64,000 nucleotides of DNA from Ulota crispa (GCA_963920765.1 OY987243.1:31123060-31187059); one strand, 5' to 3'; counted from the stretch's first letter, positions 12,401-24,773 are shown. Translations and numbers: made by a program. The notes: generated by a model from the sequence alone, not told the origin.

Positions 12401-13279
12401 GTTCATGAGGCATGCCATTTCTTCACAAATACTAGAGAAGTTGGTAGTAGTAGGATTGGGTATTTAGGTCTTCGTCTTGCAATTTCAAATCACGTTCAAG
12501 TCATCTGGATTTTCTGCCGGGTAGTACAACACATTTGCTTAATATTTACTTCGCACTATTGATAGAGATTCTTGAACTCAGGGATATGAGTTTCAACAAC
12601 GTCCCTTATTAGCGATCACACCAAACTATATCAGTTATGCTTAACCTTGAATTTCTGAGACTTCAGAACACATCATTCCCAGACTCCTAGCGTCAATTGG
12701 TTTACGTAAAATAACCAAAAGCTTTTTGCAAACATTTGAATTTCTTACAATGTTCTGTTCATAGTAATTCGTGTGACCTGTATTCTTAGGATGATTTTAC
12801 GAGTGACATCAGTATCCTCAATCTGCATCTCTATTGTTGCCATGTGATTGCAGGGACAACCCGTCGAGAAGTTTCATGATATCGGACGGGACAAGTATGG
12901 AGGTGGAGCTCCTCGGCAGATTGGCAAGAAGTCCCGCCGACCTCACATCATTGGCCAACCAGTAAGCTTCCTCTAAGATTCGCTGTGCTCCAATTGGTGG
13001 CCTCGTGGTAAATCCTGACTGATTTGGACAGCTTCACTCCCAAGATTGATGTCTTTCTTTTTGCTATATCTGCAGGAAATCAAGAAACAGTACAGGCAAC
13101 GTGACAGAAAAATTCTTTGGAGAGATGTATGGGACTGGGAAAAGGCAAGCTCTGCTTGGGAGGAGCGTGAGAGAATGGAGGAATGGACAGCTGACAGAGA
13201 AAAACGAGCTGAAGAGATTAAGAGCATGAAAGCAGAGTGGCAAAAGACATTGTCTAAAACCGGAATTACCCCTTCGTAG
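6451..13279 (+). CDS. PBP: Class A penicillin-binding protein (GT51 + transpeptidase), plastid peptidoglycan synthase
   Basis: Twenty exons: 6451-7170, 7273-7398, 7693-8004, 8138-8197, 8411-8601, 8935-9006, 9351-9428, 9564-9629, 9810-9912, 10294-10358, 10521-10605, 10783-10860, 10992-11069, 11304-11420, 11527-11601, 11862-11987, 12177-12225, 12351-12409, 12854-12961, 13076-13279; 923 aa, all phases agree. The N-terminus is transit-peptide-like, with a hydrophobic helix at about 101-120. The glycosyltransferase-51 domain has catalytic Glu206 in SEDRRFFEH, then GGGSTITQQ and GVEAAAALYVGK. The transpeptidase has S583-x-x-K586 (GSTFK), S636-L-N638 and K762-T-G764. About 130 residues rich in Ala, Lys and Glu lie between TTVD (409-412) and EGAMVAIDP (544-552), and a charged tail (857-923) follows the domain. 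In mosses this enzyme is needed for chloroplast division. All catalytic residues are present. Exon 18 ends at a GC donor; a GT donor at 12401 is the alternative and would remove three residues. Confidence 0.93.
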
Positions 13280-15537
13280 CTGCTGAAACGATCCACGTCC
13301 AAGAGGACTGTTTTTCCTGCTTGTGAAGGCAGAGTCAAATATTATCAGTGAAGTATGTGCTTGAAATCGTACCCGTCAACAACGAGGTCAGTTCAATTAT
13401 GATTCTATCTCAAATTAAAGTAATTCTAGACCAAATATTTGTCTCAAAATATAATATTGGGTAGCTGTTGGGCCAGCAATAGAGCTGCGCGACTCTGAAT
13501 TGTTGATATAATTGTATTTGGGAACAATAAAATTGACTAATAAACACTTGAAACTTGAGTCACACTAGAAATGAAGAAAACTTACCTAAATTACCATTGA
13601 AATGACTTTTTCACTCAGATATTCATGTGCTTGTTACATTAGAACTTGCTTTCATTTTGAATCGACAACTTCTTAATGGTCTAGATTTGAAGTACAAAAT
13701 TTAGATATATAATGGAATAATCTAAAATCAGATGTCTTAATGTTTAATATGATCCTTGCAACTTCAATTTGCACCTCTCCTTGGAACAAAATTGCCCTAT
13801 TTTCATCATCCAACCTACTTCGCAATTTATGCTTTAGCATCAATCATTAGCTTCTCTTTTTATGTGCAGTGGAAGGACTGATGAGGATCGTTGATGGAAG
13901 AAACTGCGAGATTGTAGTGCAGGAGCTGCACAAAGTGAAAGTAAGTGGTCATCCTTAGTGTATTTAGGATGCTGTTGGCTCTTGTGGTCCTCCTAGTTTT
14001 TGATGTGTGCTGTACAGCACTCCTTGTATCGTAGACTTTCCCAGTGTGTAATACGCATGAGAGCGATGGATTTTTATTTGAGTTTGCCACAAGCAGTTTT
14101 TGAGAGACCCATTTATTTTCTAATAAATCACATGTACATTGAGGTTTTAGATAGAAATCGACTCTCGCAGAATATTTTTCTTGTATTGTACCAGTTCTGG
14201 TCGCATTTGCAGTAGTTAAAAACTCAGACCAGTAAATTATGATGTCAGAAACAGGAGTCTAGCGTATGGCATGCAGGTTTGTGACCATGCCCATGTGATA
14301 CGTAGTCATGCCCAGAAGAACCTTTTTTACAGCAAAGTGGATTTCCCTGGTCAAATTTTTGGAATTTATGAATCTAAATCATTGAAGAGTGATTTTTATG
14401 AGATTTTTAAAAACACAAGTCTTCAAGAAATGCGGATTAATGATTACAATGATATAGGCTTTGGCTTGCCCTGGTGGAGTTAGATTGAGGATTTATTACA
14501 GATTTTAATTGATATTAATCAACCTCAAAAAGTGGAAATATGGAACGTGATAAATATCATTATTGGAAATAAAATGTTGCATTTTGAATCTGTTTTTAGC
14601 TAATATACATAATGGAAGATTCTATGAATTTTGTGATTAAAGGTATGAAATTAATAAACACCTAATATCGGACTAAGTTTGATATAGGACTTCTTTCTTG
14701 ATCATGATGTTGATCTTTAGGTCCCTTCTAAACCTGATTTCAGGATGAACCTTTGCGCAGCTTGGTGACTCAATTCTCTTAATCCATCGCCAGATGTCAT
14801 CCTTTCAGTGGTTATGGCTTTAATTTGTATAAAGAAACACCCTTTTAATTTTTATTTGCATAAAGACATGGAAGGCAAACTGAACTGCCTCATTGAATGC
14901 ATTCATGTTTTTAGGTACCCTTAGATTGTGAGAATATTCACAAAGATGGTGTTAGGCCCTATGTTGTCCTCGCTATTTCCACTTGCAATTTCCATGAGGA
15001 CAACACGCAATGCTAGCGTATGGAACTTTTGACAGTAGTATTATATTGCAGCAAGCAATTTCTATATTTACAACAATTGCTTACTTTGACCACAATGACT
15101 AGCCTGTTATGTAAGGGTAAAGCTTGTTCTATAAATTAAGGCGGAAGCACCCATACTCAATAACTTAAGCAATTTTGCAACAAATTACAAAGAATTTGAG
15201 GGAACAAATGTTTTTCCTATGTAGGAAGATGAGAAATATTGGGATTGCAGATTATTCATAGTTTTATGTGTAAAACTGAAATTATTGTGAATTTTGGGAG
15301 TCAAAAAGTGCTTTGAACACATTGCCACCCTCTCAACTCATGCAAGTTTGGCAATAGCCAAATTACTTTTTGCTCATTACTTCCTACTTTGCTTTGGGAT
15401 ACGTGGCATGACTTAAGTGGTTCCAACCTTGAAAAGAATAGAAGAATGCATTTCAAAGCACCTATCGTTGCTAAACTTGGAAAATGTACATCCTATTGGT
15501 TAGGTATGAGATGTTGGCAATGGATACTTCCACCTTA
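13280..15537. other. PBP 3' flank and intergenic DNA
   Basis: The first part is probably the PBP 3' untranslated region, perhaps with an intron (an ACGAG|GTCAG donor near 13386 and a TTTATGTGCAG acceptor near 13869). Beyond about 14 kb I see only AT-rich sequence with short meaningless ORFs. Confidence 0.4.
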
Positions 15538-16650
15538 ATTGCAAAACTTTTAGCAAGACGTCTACAACCTCTCTTCTCAAAATTAATTTCCCCTATGAAT
15601 TTTGTTTAAGAAACCGTGTATGAGACAACATAATTTTGGCCCAATAAGCAATACACTATGTAGACAAAAACATCTAAGATTTTATTTTACTTATTTTGGA
15701 CGTTGAGAAGGCCTATAGTAGAATCAATGAGGAGTTTATGAAAACGAATTTCAAGAAAAAATGCTTTGAAGAAGACACAACAAGATGATTGATGTCACTT
15801 TATAAAATTATTTCTTCACTAGTCACGGGTAATGAATGAGAATTTAGGAAACACTTTTACTATCAGCAGATTCATAAGGCAAGGATGCCTTTTCTTACTT
15901 CTTTTTTTATTTATACACTAGATATTACATTTCGGTTGTCCCACACTAATTTCTCAACATTTTTCACCATACAAATACTCACACAAATACTTATTGATAC
16001 TATAACGATTTTCATCACTAATTACAGAAATAAGAAAAATTCAAAAGGCTTAGCAACAACAACAAAGTCATGGAAAAAAAATTAACAAGGTTTTGGTTGT
16101 AAACCATGTGAAATTCTACTATCTAGAGAGTTGCATGTGCCTCCAAGTGATCAAACAATGAGTCTTGAGGTAACTTTCTAAGGTAATAGAAACACAACTG
16201 TTAAGGCAACCAAAATACAATATATTTAGTGTAGGTTATGAATTCACCGTGTTACCCTCTAAAGAATAACAAATATCAAGTAGAAGGATCTAGACTTTGA
16301 TAAAATCCTCATATGCTAACTGATACAACATAGTTTCTATAATAGAACAACAAGAACCTCACAAGAACACATAAAATACTAATTCCTTGTTGCCAAGCTT
16401 TAGTTTCAAGAATAAACTAGGACAAGACACATGCTGTTGGGCCTCTTTCTATTGGGCCTCTTTCTGTAGGACAAACTCTAGTCAAGAATCAGGTGTTCTT
16501 AGCTACATGTTGGTATGTAGTTTCTAATTGCGGTCTAGATTAAAAAAATACTGTCACACAATTAGAGTACTAATTCATAACTTCATTTGGTCTGGACGTG
16601 AGGAAGCTAGAATGAGTTGGAATACACCCATTAACGCAAGAAAGAATTAT
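15538..16650 (+). pseudogene. Decayed LINE reverse transcriptase remnant
   Basis: Fragments of a non-LTR retrotransposon ORF2 survive in different frames, in the right order: IAKLLARRLQPLFSKLISP at 15538 (finger region), LDVEKAYSRIN at 15696 (motif A region, the usual FDVEKAYDR), a degenerate RQGC-like stretch near 15878, and FIWSGREEARMSWN near 16581 (C-terminal region). Stops and frameshifts are frequent, so it is long dead. No intact endonuclease is seen. Confidence 0.75.
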
Positions 16651-16670
16651 AAGTAGGAAAAGTATCATAA

Positions 16671-17545
16671 GTAGGCCCGACAAATGGTTGTATATTGAAA
16701 ATAGGCTTGACATTTAAAGAATAGCAAAAGTAGGTGTCCCAATATAAAAAAACAAGCCTTGCAACTATGGTGGTCAAATCATTGCACATGTTTGTTTGTT
16801 TCCAAATCAAATTGGTTTGTGGTAGCTTTGTTTACAATGACCAAGACTACTGCATCAATTGCAATGTACATTGCACTTTAGAACTCCTTATTTTCTTAAT
16901 AAAACTTGCACGTGCTACAAATGGCAATATAGTGGTATCCCACGTCATCACACTGCAAGTGTAATTTTGAATGCAAGAAGAGAACCACATGCTTATGTGC
17001 ACAAGTGCTTCACAACAACATGTTACCAAGAAGTGTATGAAGAGGTTGTATATCTTGTGTTGCAAAGGGACTTCTGGTAATTAAAAGAAAAAGAAGCTAC
17101 TATACATTTGATGAAACCATGTTGCCATCCAATATTTGTTGGCCACCAAGCTGATTCAAAAAAAATGCATTCATACAAAAAAGCAAGAAATTTCAAAGCA
17201 CACTATACATTACAATTGATGTGGTGGTCTTAGTCACTGTAGGCAAAGTTACCACAAACCAATTTGATGTGGAAATAAATATACATGCTCAACATACCAC
17301 TACAAGGGAGCAGTGTCAATTTGGGCATTTTTTGTCAATTAGGGCACCCTTATTTGGACATTTTTTTGTCAAATATTTGTCAATTTGGACATTTTAGTCA
17401 ACTGGACGTGTCACCATGAACAGCGCATTTTGACCAACATAGTTGCAAAGCTTATCTTTTATATTTGGTGAGGCTTACTTTTGATATTCTTTAAATGACA
17501 AGTCTATTCTTTATATACAAACATTTGTCAAGCCTATTTTCCATA
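16671..17545. mobile_element. Element with about 65-bp terminal inverted repeats
   Basis: The left arm (16671-16737) is the near-perfect reverse complement of the right arm (about 17467-17545). Both contain AGGCTTGACA, TTTAAAGAATA and CAAAAGTA words in inverted order. The interior (about 730 bases) has no recognisable transposase. Arms of this length suggest a Mutator-type or foldback element, but no target duplication was identified. Confidence 0.6.
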
Positions 17546-18597
17546 GTTTCTCTTAAAAGTAATGATTTATATTTACAAACCCAAGGTCTATTAACAAAAC
17601 TGATTGTACGTGGCTTTAGCCCTGGCACTGAACCATGGGAAAGCCTTGTTACAGCACAAACTGGAAATGTGTAAACCCATAAGAAACACAAAGTGGTTTA
17701 GGTCTACTAGCTGGATGTTTTGCAGCACAGGGAGTTTGCAAGGGAAAGAAGTCTTTTTTCTGACCAAATTGTGTATCAAAACCTTTCTATTCGTAAAGAG
17801 AAAAACTTACACAAAGCCATCCACCAACACGCAACATGTTTAGCGGCAACTTTTATTTGGTAACCCCTGGATTATCGACAGGCAAGATTTACCTTTACGG
17901 TTTGGACAAAAAAAGACTTGACAACTGGGCAAAGTCCAAACTTAACGATCCAACGAATTACAGTACAAGTGGTTTTTGCACTATAACACTATCTAGCATT
18001 TTGACTAAGGTCCGAATCAAACTTCCTTATATGTAATATAAACATAGATGCTACCAAAATATAACCTTTTCTTCTTTAATCCAAATCCAACAAAAAGTCA
18101 CAAAAGTCATGCAACAGTAGAAAAATGAACTTAATTCCATTTTATGCACAATACAACTATCACAAGAGGATGAATAGTACTGCATCACTACAAGCTCATC
18201 ACATTAGCAATTCTAACTCATCTTTACGTGGAATCATCATTCATGCCATTATAAGATCAAATTAAGGTTCACGAAACTAGTATTACAACCATGTTAATAA
18301 ACTTCAACAATCAATCACTCGATCCTCTTGAAAACAACTCTATCATCCTTCCATAAAAACTAAAAGAATGGTACTCGAGACAAAAATGGATATTCTTGTA
18401 CTGAAGTTCAACAACACGATTATTCTCTTTTTATAAATACAGACCTCTTGGGCTAAAATTCACAATCAAGATGGTGTGAAAAATCAATGGCCTAGTCCAA
18501 CATTGCTGCTCCCTGTCTCTCTCTCTACCTCTTTCAATCCAATGACAATACCAAAGCACGGACAAAAGCACAATTACATACCAGGTGGCTCTTGTGC
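17546..18597. other. Intergenic, 3' flank of ESV1
   Basis: No exon or repeat is recognised. The part next to 18597 should hold the ESV1 3' untranslated region (minus strand). Confidence 0.4.
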
Positions 18598-21500
18598 TTA
18601 TTCTTCTCCAATGCTTCCAGGATCTTCTTCTCTTATCACTGGCTCTCGCATTTGCTGTTGATCTCTAAGGGTAGGTTCAACACTAGGAAAGGTGCCGGGA
18701 GGGCGATCTGGAGGTTTAATACTCAGAAGCTGAACTGAGTTGCCTATTGCATCAGCCCATCCGTAGTGAGGCTCGGCTCTGGTAAAAACCATTTAAACAA
18801 AAACGAAATTTTGTTACTTTGCCATAATTATTTCTCCAATTTGTAACAAATATAAATCACTTCTGATCCTTCAGAAACAACTTGCAAAAGAGTTATTAAA
18901 GACGCTAAACTTACTGGTAGTATGTGCCCTCCTCAACAACGTTATCCCAATTCTCGCCACTTGTGCTTCTTCCATATTTATGCACTCTCCTGTTGCGCAA
19001 TCAGTCGATACCAACATTAATAAAATCAACATCAACATCAACACTAAAATTAGCAATATACCATAGACAGACGTACTCAGAAAGATGTGAAGGAAAGAGC
19101 TTAAAAATCAAGTTAGGTATTGGCCTAGTTCAATTGGCAAGCGCCTTAGATAGCTCAGTTTGGTTCGTTCTTATGAATTGCCTCTTTTGCAGCTGCTCTT
19201 GAATTACAACGGAATCATCTAAAAACTTCTCAGAAATTGTTGAGTGCATCCAAACTTTCCAGTTTCGATGATCTGGTGAGGCGTGATGACTACAGTGAAA
19301 ACCATAAAATAGGCGAACTATATAAAAAAAAATGTTGGATACTCAAAGGGAAGGAAACTCAGGTAATACTTATTGAATTCCAGACAAGAATTGGAAAGTA
19401 CCCATTTCCAAAATGCTCCTCTCCCCATGTTCTCGACCATCCTGAAAATCCAGCAAAATCCACGTCAGCTTAGCATAGTTGAATACATAATAACCCCTGC
19501 ATGCCCAAATGGCACCGAAAGTGGTCGCTTCATACCTATAGAAAGTAAAAATTACAAAAGATTGGAAGCTTTACTCACAAAATGTACTAATAGAAACATG
19601 AAACCATACCCAACATTTTTTATATGTTTCGAAAGTTATTGTAATCGACTATTGGCTTCCTAAACGGATTTCTGATTTTACAGCTTCAACATTCGGAGGT
19701 TAAGATGGGTCGTGACTAAGCTTTTTCCAAATATTTTAGAGTTTTGGTGAGGACGAAATGCCTTCAGCTTTAGGTAGGTAAGAAAATACTATACCGGTAC
19801 CTTTGTCGTCATTATGCCAGGTCTCGCCTTGTCTTTTACCCACACCGTGGTCAAACCTCTCTTCCCATTTATCACCCCACTTTGTACCCGTGTCACTCTC
19901 TGCCCATTTGTCCGTCCTGCGTTCATGAAGAAAATGATAAAACTACCGTAACTGACATGAGTTGCTAAACATACGTACCTGAGTTATCACAAGCAGTGAT
20001 AATGCCCATATGTGCTACCAAATAGAGACTCGACCTAGTGCAGTACTTTTAAGGGAAAATTTCATGAATACCCCTGAAGTTTGCAATATTTTCATAGTTG
20101 CCCCTGCTTTTTCAGAATATCACAAACAGCCTTGGACCAAAACTTTTAGGTGTTTGTTTTGTTGTGCATGCCACTTCCCTTCTTCCTTTTTGCGCACGCA
20201 TAACAAGAAAGAATTAGTGTATGCACAAAGGGAGAAGGAAGTGACATGCACAACAAAACAAATGCCTAATTTTTTTGGTCCAAGGGTATTTGTGAAATTT
20301 CTGAAAAAGCAGGGGTATCTATGAAAATATTGCAAACTTCAGGGGTATCCATGAAATTTTCCCTATTTTTAAACATACCATTTCAAAACAGCGCCTCTGC
20401 CATCATACTGCTCCTCCCATTTCTCCCACCACCCTTGGTCGTTCAAGCGTCCATACTTATGTGCTCCTTTCTCCGACCAACCCTTGGCGTTATATTTTTC
20501 CCACCTGAATGAAGACAAAGCATTGTGAGGAACAAGGAAATAAAAACTGGTGTAAATCACGCACGCCATCCTTCCAAGAGCTTGGGTCTAACTACAACAA
20601 AGATAAGGATCAGGAGCCTACCACTTCTCAAACCAGCCAGCGGACCCTGTCCCAGATTTTGCTTGCTTTTGGGCGCTTTTCTCAATCCTGGCCAAGTTGC
20701 TGCAGCACAAAAGGAGTAGTCAAATATGGCAAAAAAAGAATCTTATTTCACAATAATCTAGTGACTGAGTTACCAAGAGTATCACAAAATGAGCGCCCCA
20801 AAGATGGACGTACATACGATTGCAACACATATTACATGAAAATCTTGGTAGCATTCTGAGAATTACCTCAACTCATCAACCTTCAAGACCTCTTGCCATG
20901 TCTCCCACCAGCTGTCGCCTTGAGCGTTTTTACCTGACTTTTCGGCACCTATTTGTCAGAATCCCCCCACTTCCGTTCTTCAGCCCCAAGAAACATATGC
21001 TCCAAACAGAAAGATCCTGATATTACACCACTAAAATACACTGCAATCGTTTCTTAACAGGAATTTAGTGTTGGGGTGCCTTCGAAGACTCCTTTCTTCC
21101 AACTTCCCACATGACCACAAATTCAGGTAGTATTCAGCTGTAATTCATTGTGCAGCTAAGCCCCTAAGTGCCCCAATGGCGGCTTCCATACCAAAAGGAT
21201 GCAATAAACCATTTTGAAAGATTCAAGGGAGGCAACTAAACTAAACCAATAAAACCAAGCAACCATACCCTACACGTTTGAACAAAAGAAGCATGGTTAA
21301 AAGGCTGCTACAAATCGACTATAAGCTTCCAAAATGAACTCTTCGTTCTTAGCTTTAAAAATCACATTGTTGATCACACTTCTGCAAATTTCTAAAATGG
21401 AAAAGCATCGACTTTAAAATGCAGCCAATTCTGAAAATAACATTTCATACTGGAAAAGAGCCACATCCACGTCTAAAAACTACAGACATACTCACCGAGT

Positions 21501-24050
21501 TCTTTATAACCTGTCCAATCGCTTTTCTCCCACCACTGCAACGGAAAGCAAGACACGCTTCAGTTAACCCTGCACTATTGTGAAAGCTGACGATAAGAGA
21601 GAAACAAAGATCTCTTCTTTTCTCTAATTTAGGCCAACTATCAGTTTCAAATACTCCTAACTAATAGCTTAACCATGCATCCAGTAAAAATTCATTCAAT
21701 TCCAAAATCGACACTTGTTGTGTGAAGTGAAACCTCTCCCATGAACTTCATAAAGAACAAGAAAAAATCAAATTATTCTTCAGAGTGCTTGACGGAATGT
21801 ACGTACAGCTTCTTTCCATTCCGAGGAACCATCTGCACTACGGCCTCCCATGACAGTCCAGCGACACATGTAGCCATTATCGCCCAAATCCTCGCCACTA
21901 TCACTATACCAGCTGCTTCCATCTTCATTGACCCCAGACTCGCTCTTAACCTCTTTGCTCAATTTAATTCCCCAGTCCTTTTCACTTGCAATCCCTGTAT
22001 CTGCAATTCATACAAATAACAGGAATAAACACACCTCATTTCTCAATTGTCATCATTCATGCCTATGAATACGTTGTTTCCATGAAGAGCAAGAGATAAA
22101 GATTTTCCAGTAAATTTCGAAAAATGTTACAATCCACTATTGTACCTCTTTTAGGAGGAATATCACGGGGTTGCGACATACACCGGGCCTGCGTTTGCCG
22201 TGAAACGGGTTCATCTTGCTCTCCTGGTTTCCTTGGCCTACATACGACCATTCCAAATCCTTTCAAAATCAGCTCTCCCTCACTAACGCATGTTTTTGAA
22301 CAGTTTCACAACAGAGTCTCAAATATTTTCAAGTATTTGGAACAATTCCACAGCAAGGAAGTCTGTACACAATAAGGAAAAAACGCAAGCTCTAAAGAAC
22401 TTAAATTTCGTGGTTTTAAAATGAGCAAACTGATTGATTACATGGAAAAAGACATATTCCAGAGAGGACAAAATCATATATCACCAGGATTGTTGAAGCA
22501 CATTGCTTGTGTTGGTCAGAATTGAATAAAGTTGACCAGAAAGAAAGTTCTCATATGCACCACTCAAAAGTGCTTAGAAGCCTCCATTCTAGGACTCTTG
22601 GTCCTTTTAGGGTTTCGAACTTCAATTTTCCCGACATATACTTTAACCTAATAACAGTAATCATTGTTTCCTCAAGACAATCTACTACAATACCATATTC
22701 CACGTATAATTAGCTCATACTCCCTCTGTCCGTCTACAAACGTCCAGAAAGCTTCCTTGTGACGGATTAACTATGTTTTTAATCTTTGTGCTAGTGACAC
22801 ATGCATTCTAGAATCAATATGCCATCTACCAAATGTATGCAAAATATCCAGCTCTTTGATGCCGCCGTTTGGGCACCCAAATTCCATGCAAAAAGCACCA
22901 TATTTGTACATGCTGCCAGCTCCTCATTATTGATGATTTAAAGATTAGTAGCACCAATGGTACCTCATGTGGGCAAGACCAAGCTTGCCAGGAGAGGAAT
23001 GTTCTCTAAACGCTTAACTTGCCCCCATGAGATTATTGAACATGGCAAACGCTTTCTGAGCGTTTGAAATCAGCAAAAGGGAGCTTTTTAGTGGTACAAG
23101 AAATGTGTCTGATTAGGAGCTTTTTAGAGGGACAGGGGGAGTATCAGTCGTCTCATTATATAGAAGACTTCTGGATATGATAGTACCTAGCTGAGGCAAA
23201 AGTCTGGGCGGGAGTAGGCACCCTCAAGGAAGTTCCATTGGATTTCTGGAAGTTACAAGTGGTTCTGTGATGCACCGGTTTCGACACTTGCTTGCTACTG
23301 CCGGTACTCCATCCCTCACCTGTCTCCCGCCGTAAATCCACATCATCAAGCTGCACACAATTTATATATGCATGGACAGAAAACAACCAATTTGTCAACA
23401 CTGGAGACCATTCACAGCTTCTCATCTTCTAGTCACCAACACAAACCCCCTCGAATACCACGAAAACTCTCAAATTCGCAACCATGAAGCATGCACAAAA
23501 AAACATGAGAAAAAAAAAATCACATGAAGTGATTTATACGTAGATTGTCTCAGCTCAAATAGGAACAAACACTAGAAGCTACAAAAAACCTGACATTTTG
23601 AATAGGATCCCATGATAACAAATCTTGTTTTGATTCGTTTTCTTATGCAAAGAAAGTCAGTCAGTCTTATAGCCATCAAGAGTGTAATAAAAGTCGAAAA
23701 TCACATTGATTGAATGGTTAAGATCGAAAGCTCTAGAAGCTGCTAAACCTGCAGAATTCATGATAAGGAAAAAAAAGTGAGGCTCAAACCTCGAATGAAG
23801 ACAATGCACAGGAAACTTGGCACTTGCGACTATTCGGTATCTCAGCTGCCAACCCGGCGATTCTACCAAAGAAATGCTGCCGGTCACCCGCCAAGCTCGC
23901 AGCCACAGAACGCTCATTGACGGATTTCAGTCGAGACCAGACCCCTCGGGATTGATACTTCTCCTGAACCAGCTGATTCTCTGCACTAGAACGACCGGAC
24001 CTGAACGACTGGAAGAGAGCGGTGACACTCCCGGACAGCTTTACAGCCAT
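18598..24050 (-). CDS. ESV1: EARLY STARVATION 1 homologue, Trp-rich starch-granule protein
   Basis: Twelve exons (minus): 24050-23790, 23350-23187, 22237-22146, 22000-21807, 21535-21496, 20948-20867, 20687-20622, 20504-20379, 19916-19801, 19441-19402, 18989-18915, 18778-18598; 478 aa, all phases agree. The Ser/Arg-rich N-terminus (MAVKLSGSVTALFQSF) looks like a plastid transit peptide. The body (about 200-420) is the Trp-rich repeat region typical of the family: WWEKSDWTGYKELG, GWFEKWWEKYNAKGW, WWEKWEEQYDGRGAVLKWTD, TWGEEHFGNGRVHKYGRS, then NSVQLLSIKPP near the end. In Arabidopsis, ESV1 and its paralogue LESV bind starch in the stroma and control glucan organisation and timing of degradation. 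The order of motifs matches ESV1 better than the longer LESV. The segment before NSVQL (YYQAEPHYGWADAIG) departs from the usual WYERFPHFGF. An in-frame ATG at 24077 is an alternative start. Confidence 0.92.
20053..20363. mobile_element. GGGAAAATTTCATG foldback element in ESV1 intron 8
   Basis: It runs from GGGAAAATTTCATGAATACC to GGTATCCATGAAATTTTCCC. The halves are nearly reverse complements throughout, including ATGCACAACAAAAC in the right half and GTTTTGTTGTGCATG in the left half, so the transcript could form a long hairpin. It is the same family as 4205-4526 and 37337-37648. Confidence 0.85.
22720..23141. mobile_element. Stowaway-like MITE in ESV1 intron 2
   Basis: The ends are CTCCCTCTGTCC and GGACAGGGGGAG, each flanked by TA. 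The termini and the TA target-site duplication are those of Stowaway/Tc1-mariner MITEs. At 422 bp it is longer than usual. No transposase is seen. Confidence 0.85.
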
Positions 24051-24773
24051 CCAAACTGCTACATATATGTTTCTCACAACCCTAATTCACAAGGACCTTG
24101 AACAACCTCCTTGTCTTCGTCATCTCCGCCCTCACGAGCCCTGGCCTACTCTTCGAGCTCAAATTCCTCTTCATTGACAACACTTGACCAGATCCAGCAC
24201 GTGTATCACAGTTCCCAATGCCGGGCAATAGCAATTCCAGCTCGATAAGCTCGAAATGCTCGAAAGGTACCAACTTGAGGCAGAAGTGAAACTGGAATGC
24301 GTGCGAAAAGGATAAGGGAGCGCAATGGTTGAGAATTTAGCTCGTCAGGGTGTCTACCGACAGGTTTACAATTGTGGGTGAGCGAGGAGGTGAGCTGGGG
24401 CGGTGAATCGAGTGGGAGAAAGGAATGTGAGAGCAAAAGGGGTTGTTTTACATGGGCGGAATCTAGGGGAGGAGATGGGATTGCGGAGAAGGTGGAGGAG
24501 GAGATTCGGGGGTCAGAGATGGAAGCGGTGGTGCAGCAGCCATGGCCGCGGGTGCCAGATGCTTTTCGTCTGTCTGCCTTGCGAGATGCGAGAGCCCCAG
24601 GCACCTTACCCCGCGTCAGAGACAACAGGACACACTCTGCCTGAACCTGGCGGAGTGGCGGGTGATTCGGGCAGGGCACGGGATGAATAGGAACGGATGG
24701 GGACGGATGAATGTTGGATACCGTTGGATGTGGCTGCGGACTGATAGATGAGCTTGGATGGTTTGCAGGTTTA
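24051..24773 (-). promoter_or_regulatory. ESV1 5' region with possible upstream ORF
   Basis: Roughly 720 GC-richer bases separate the ESV1 start from the transposon-derived sequence beginning at 24774, so promoter and 5' leader should lie here. A 63-codon ORF (24273-24082, minus) ends just before the ESV1 start and would be an upstream ORF if the leader is long enough. A longer open frame (24901-24206) shows no motif and is probably chance in Pro/Ser-like GC-rich DNA. Confidence 0.4.

Noticed and set aside
19115-19155. tRNA-like wording (TTCAATTGGCAAGCGCC)
   Set aside because: No cloverleaf with matching arms can be drawn around it, and it lies in an ESV1 intron.
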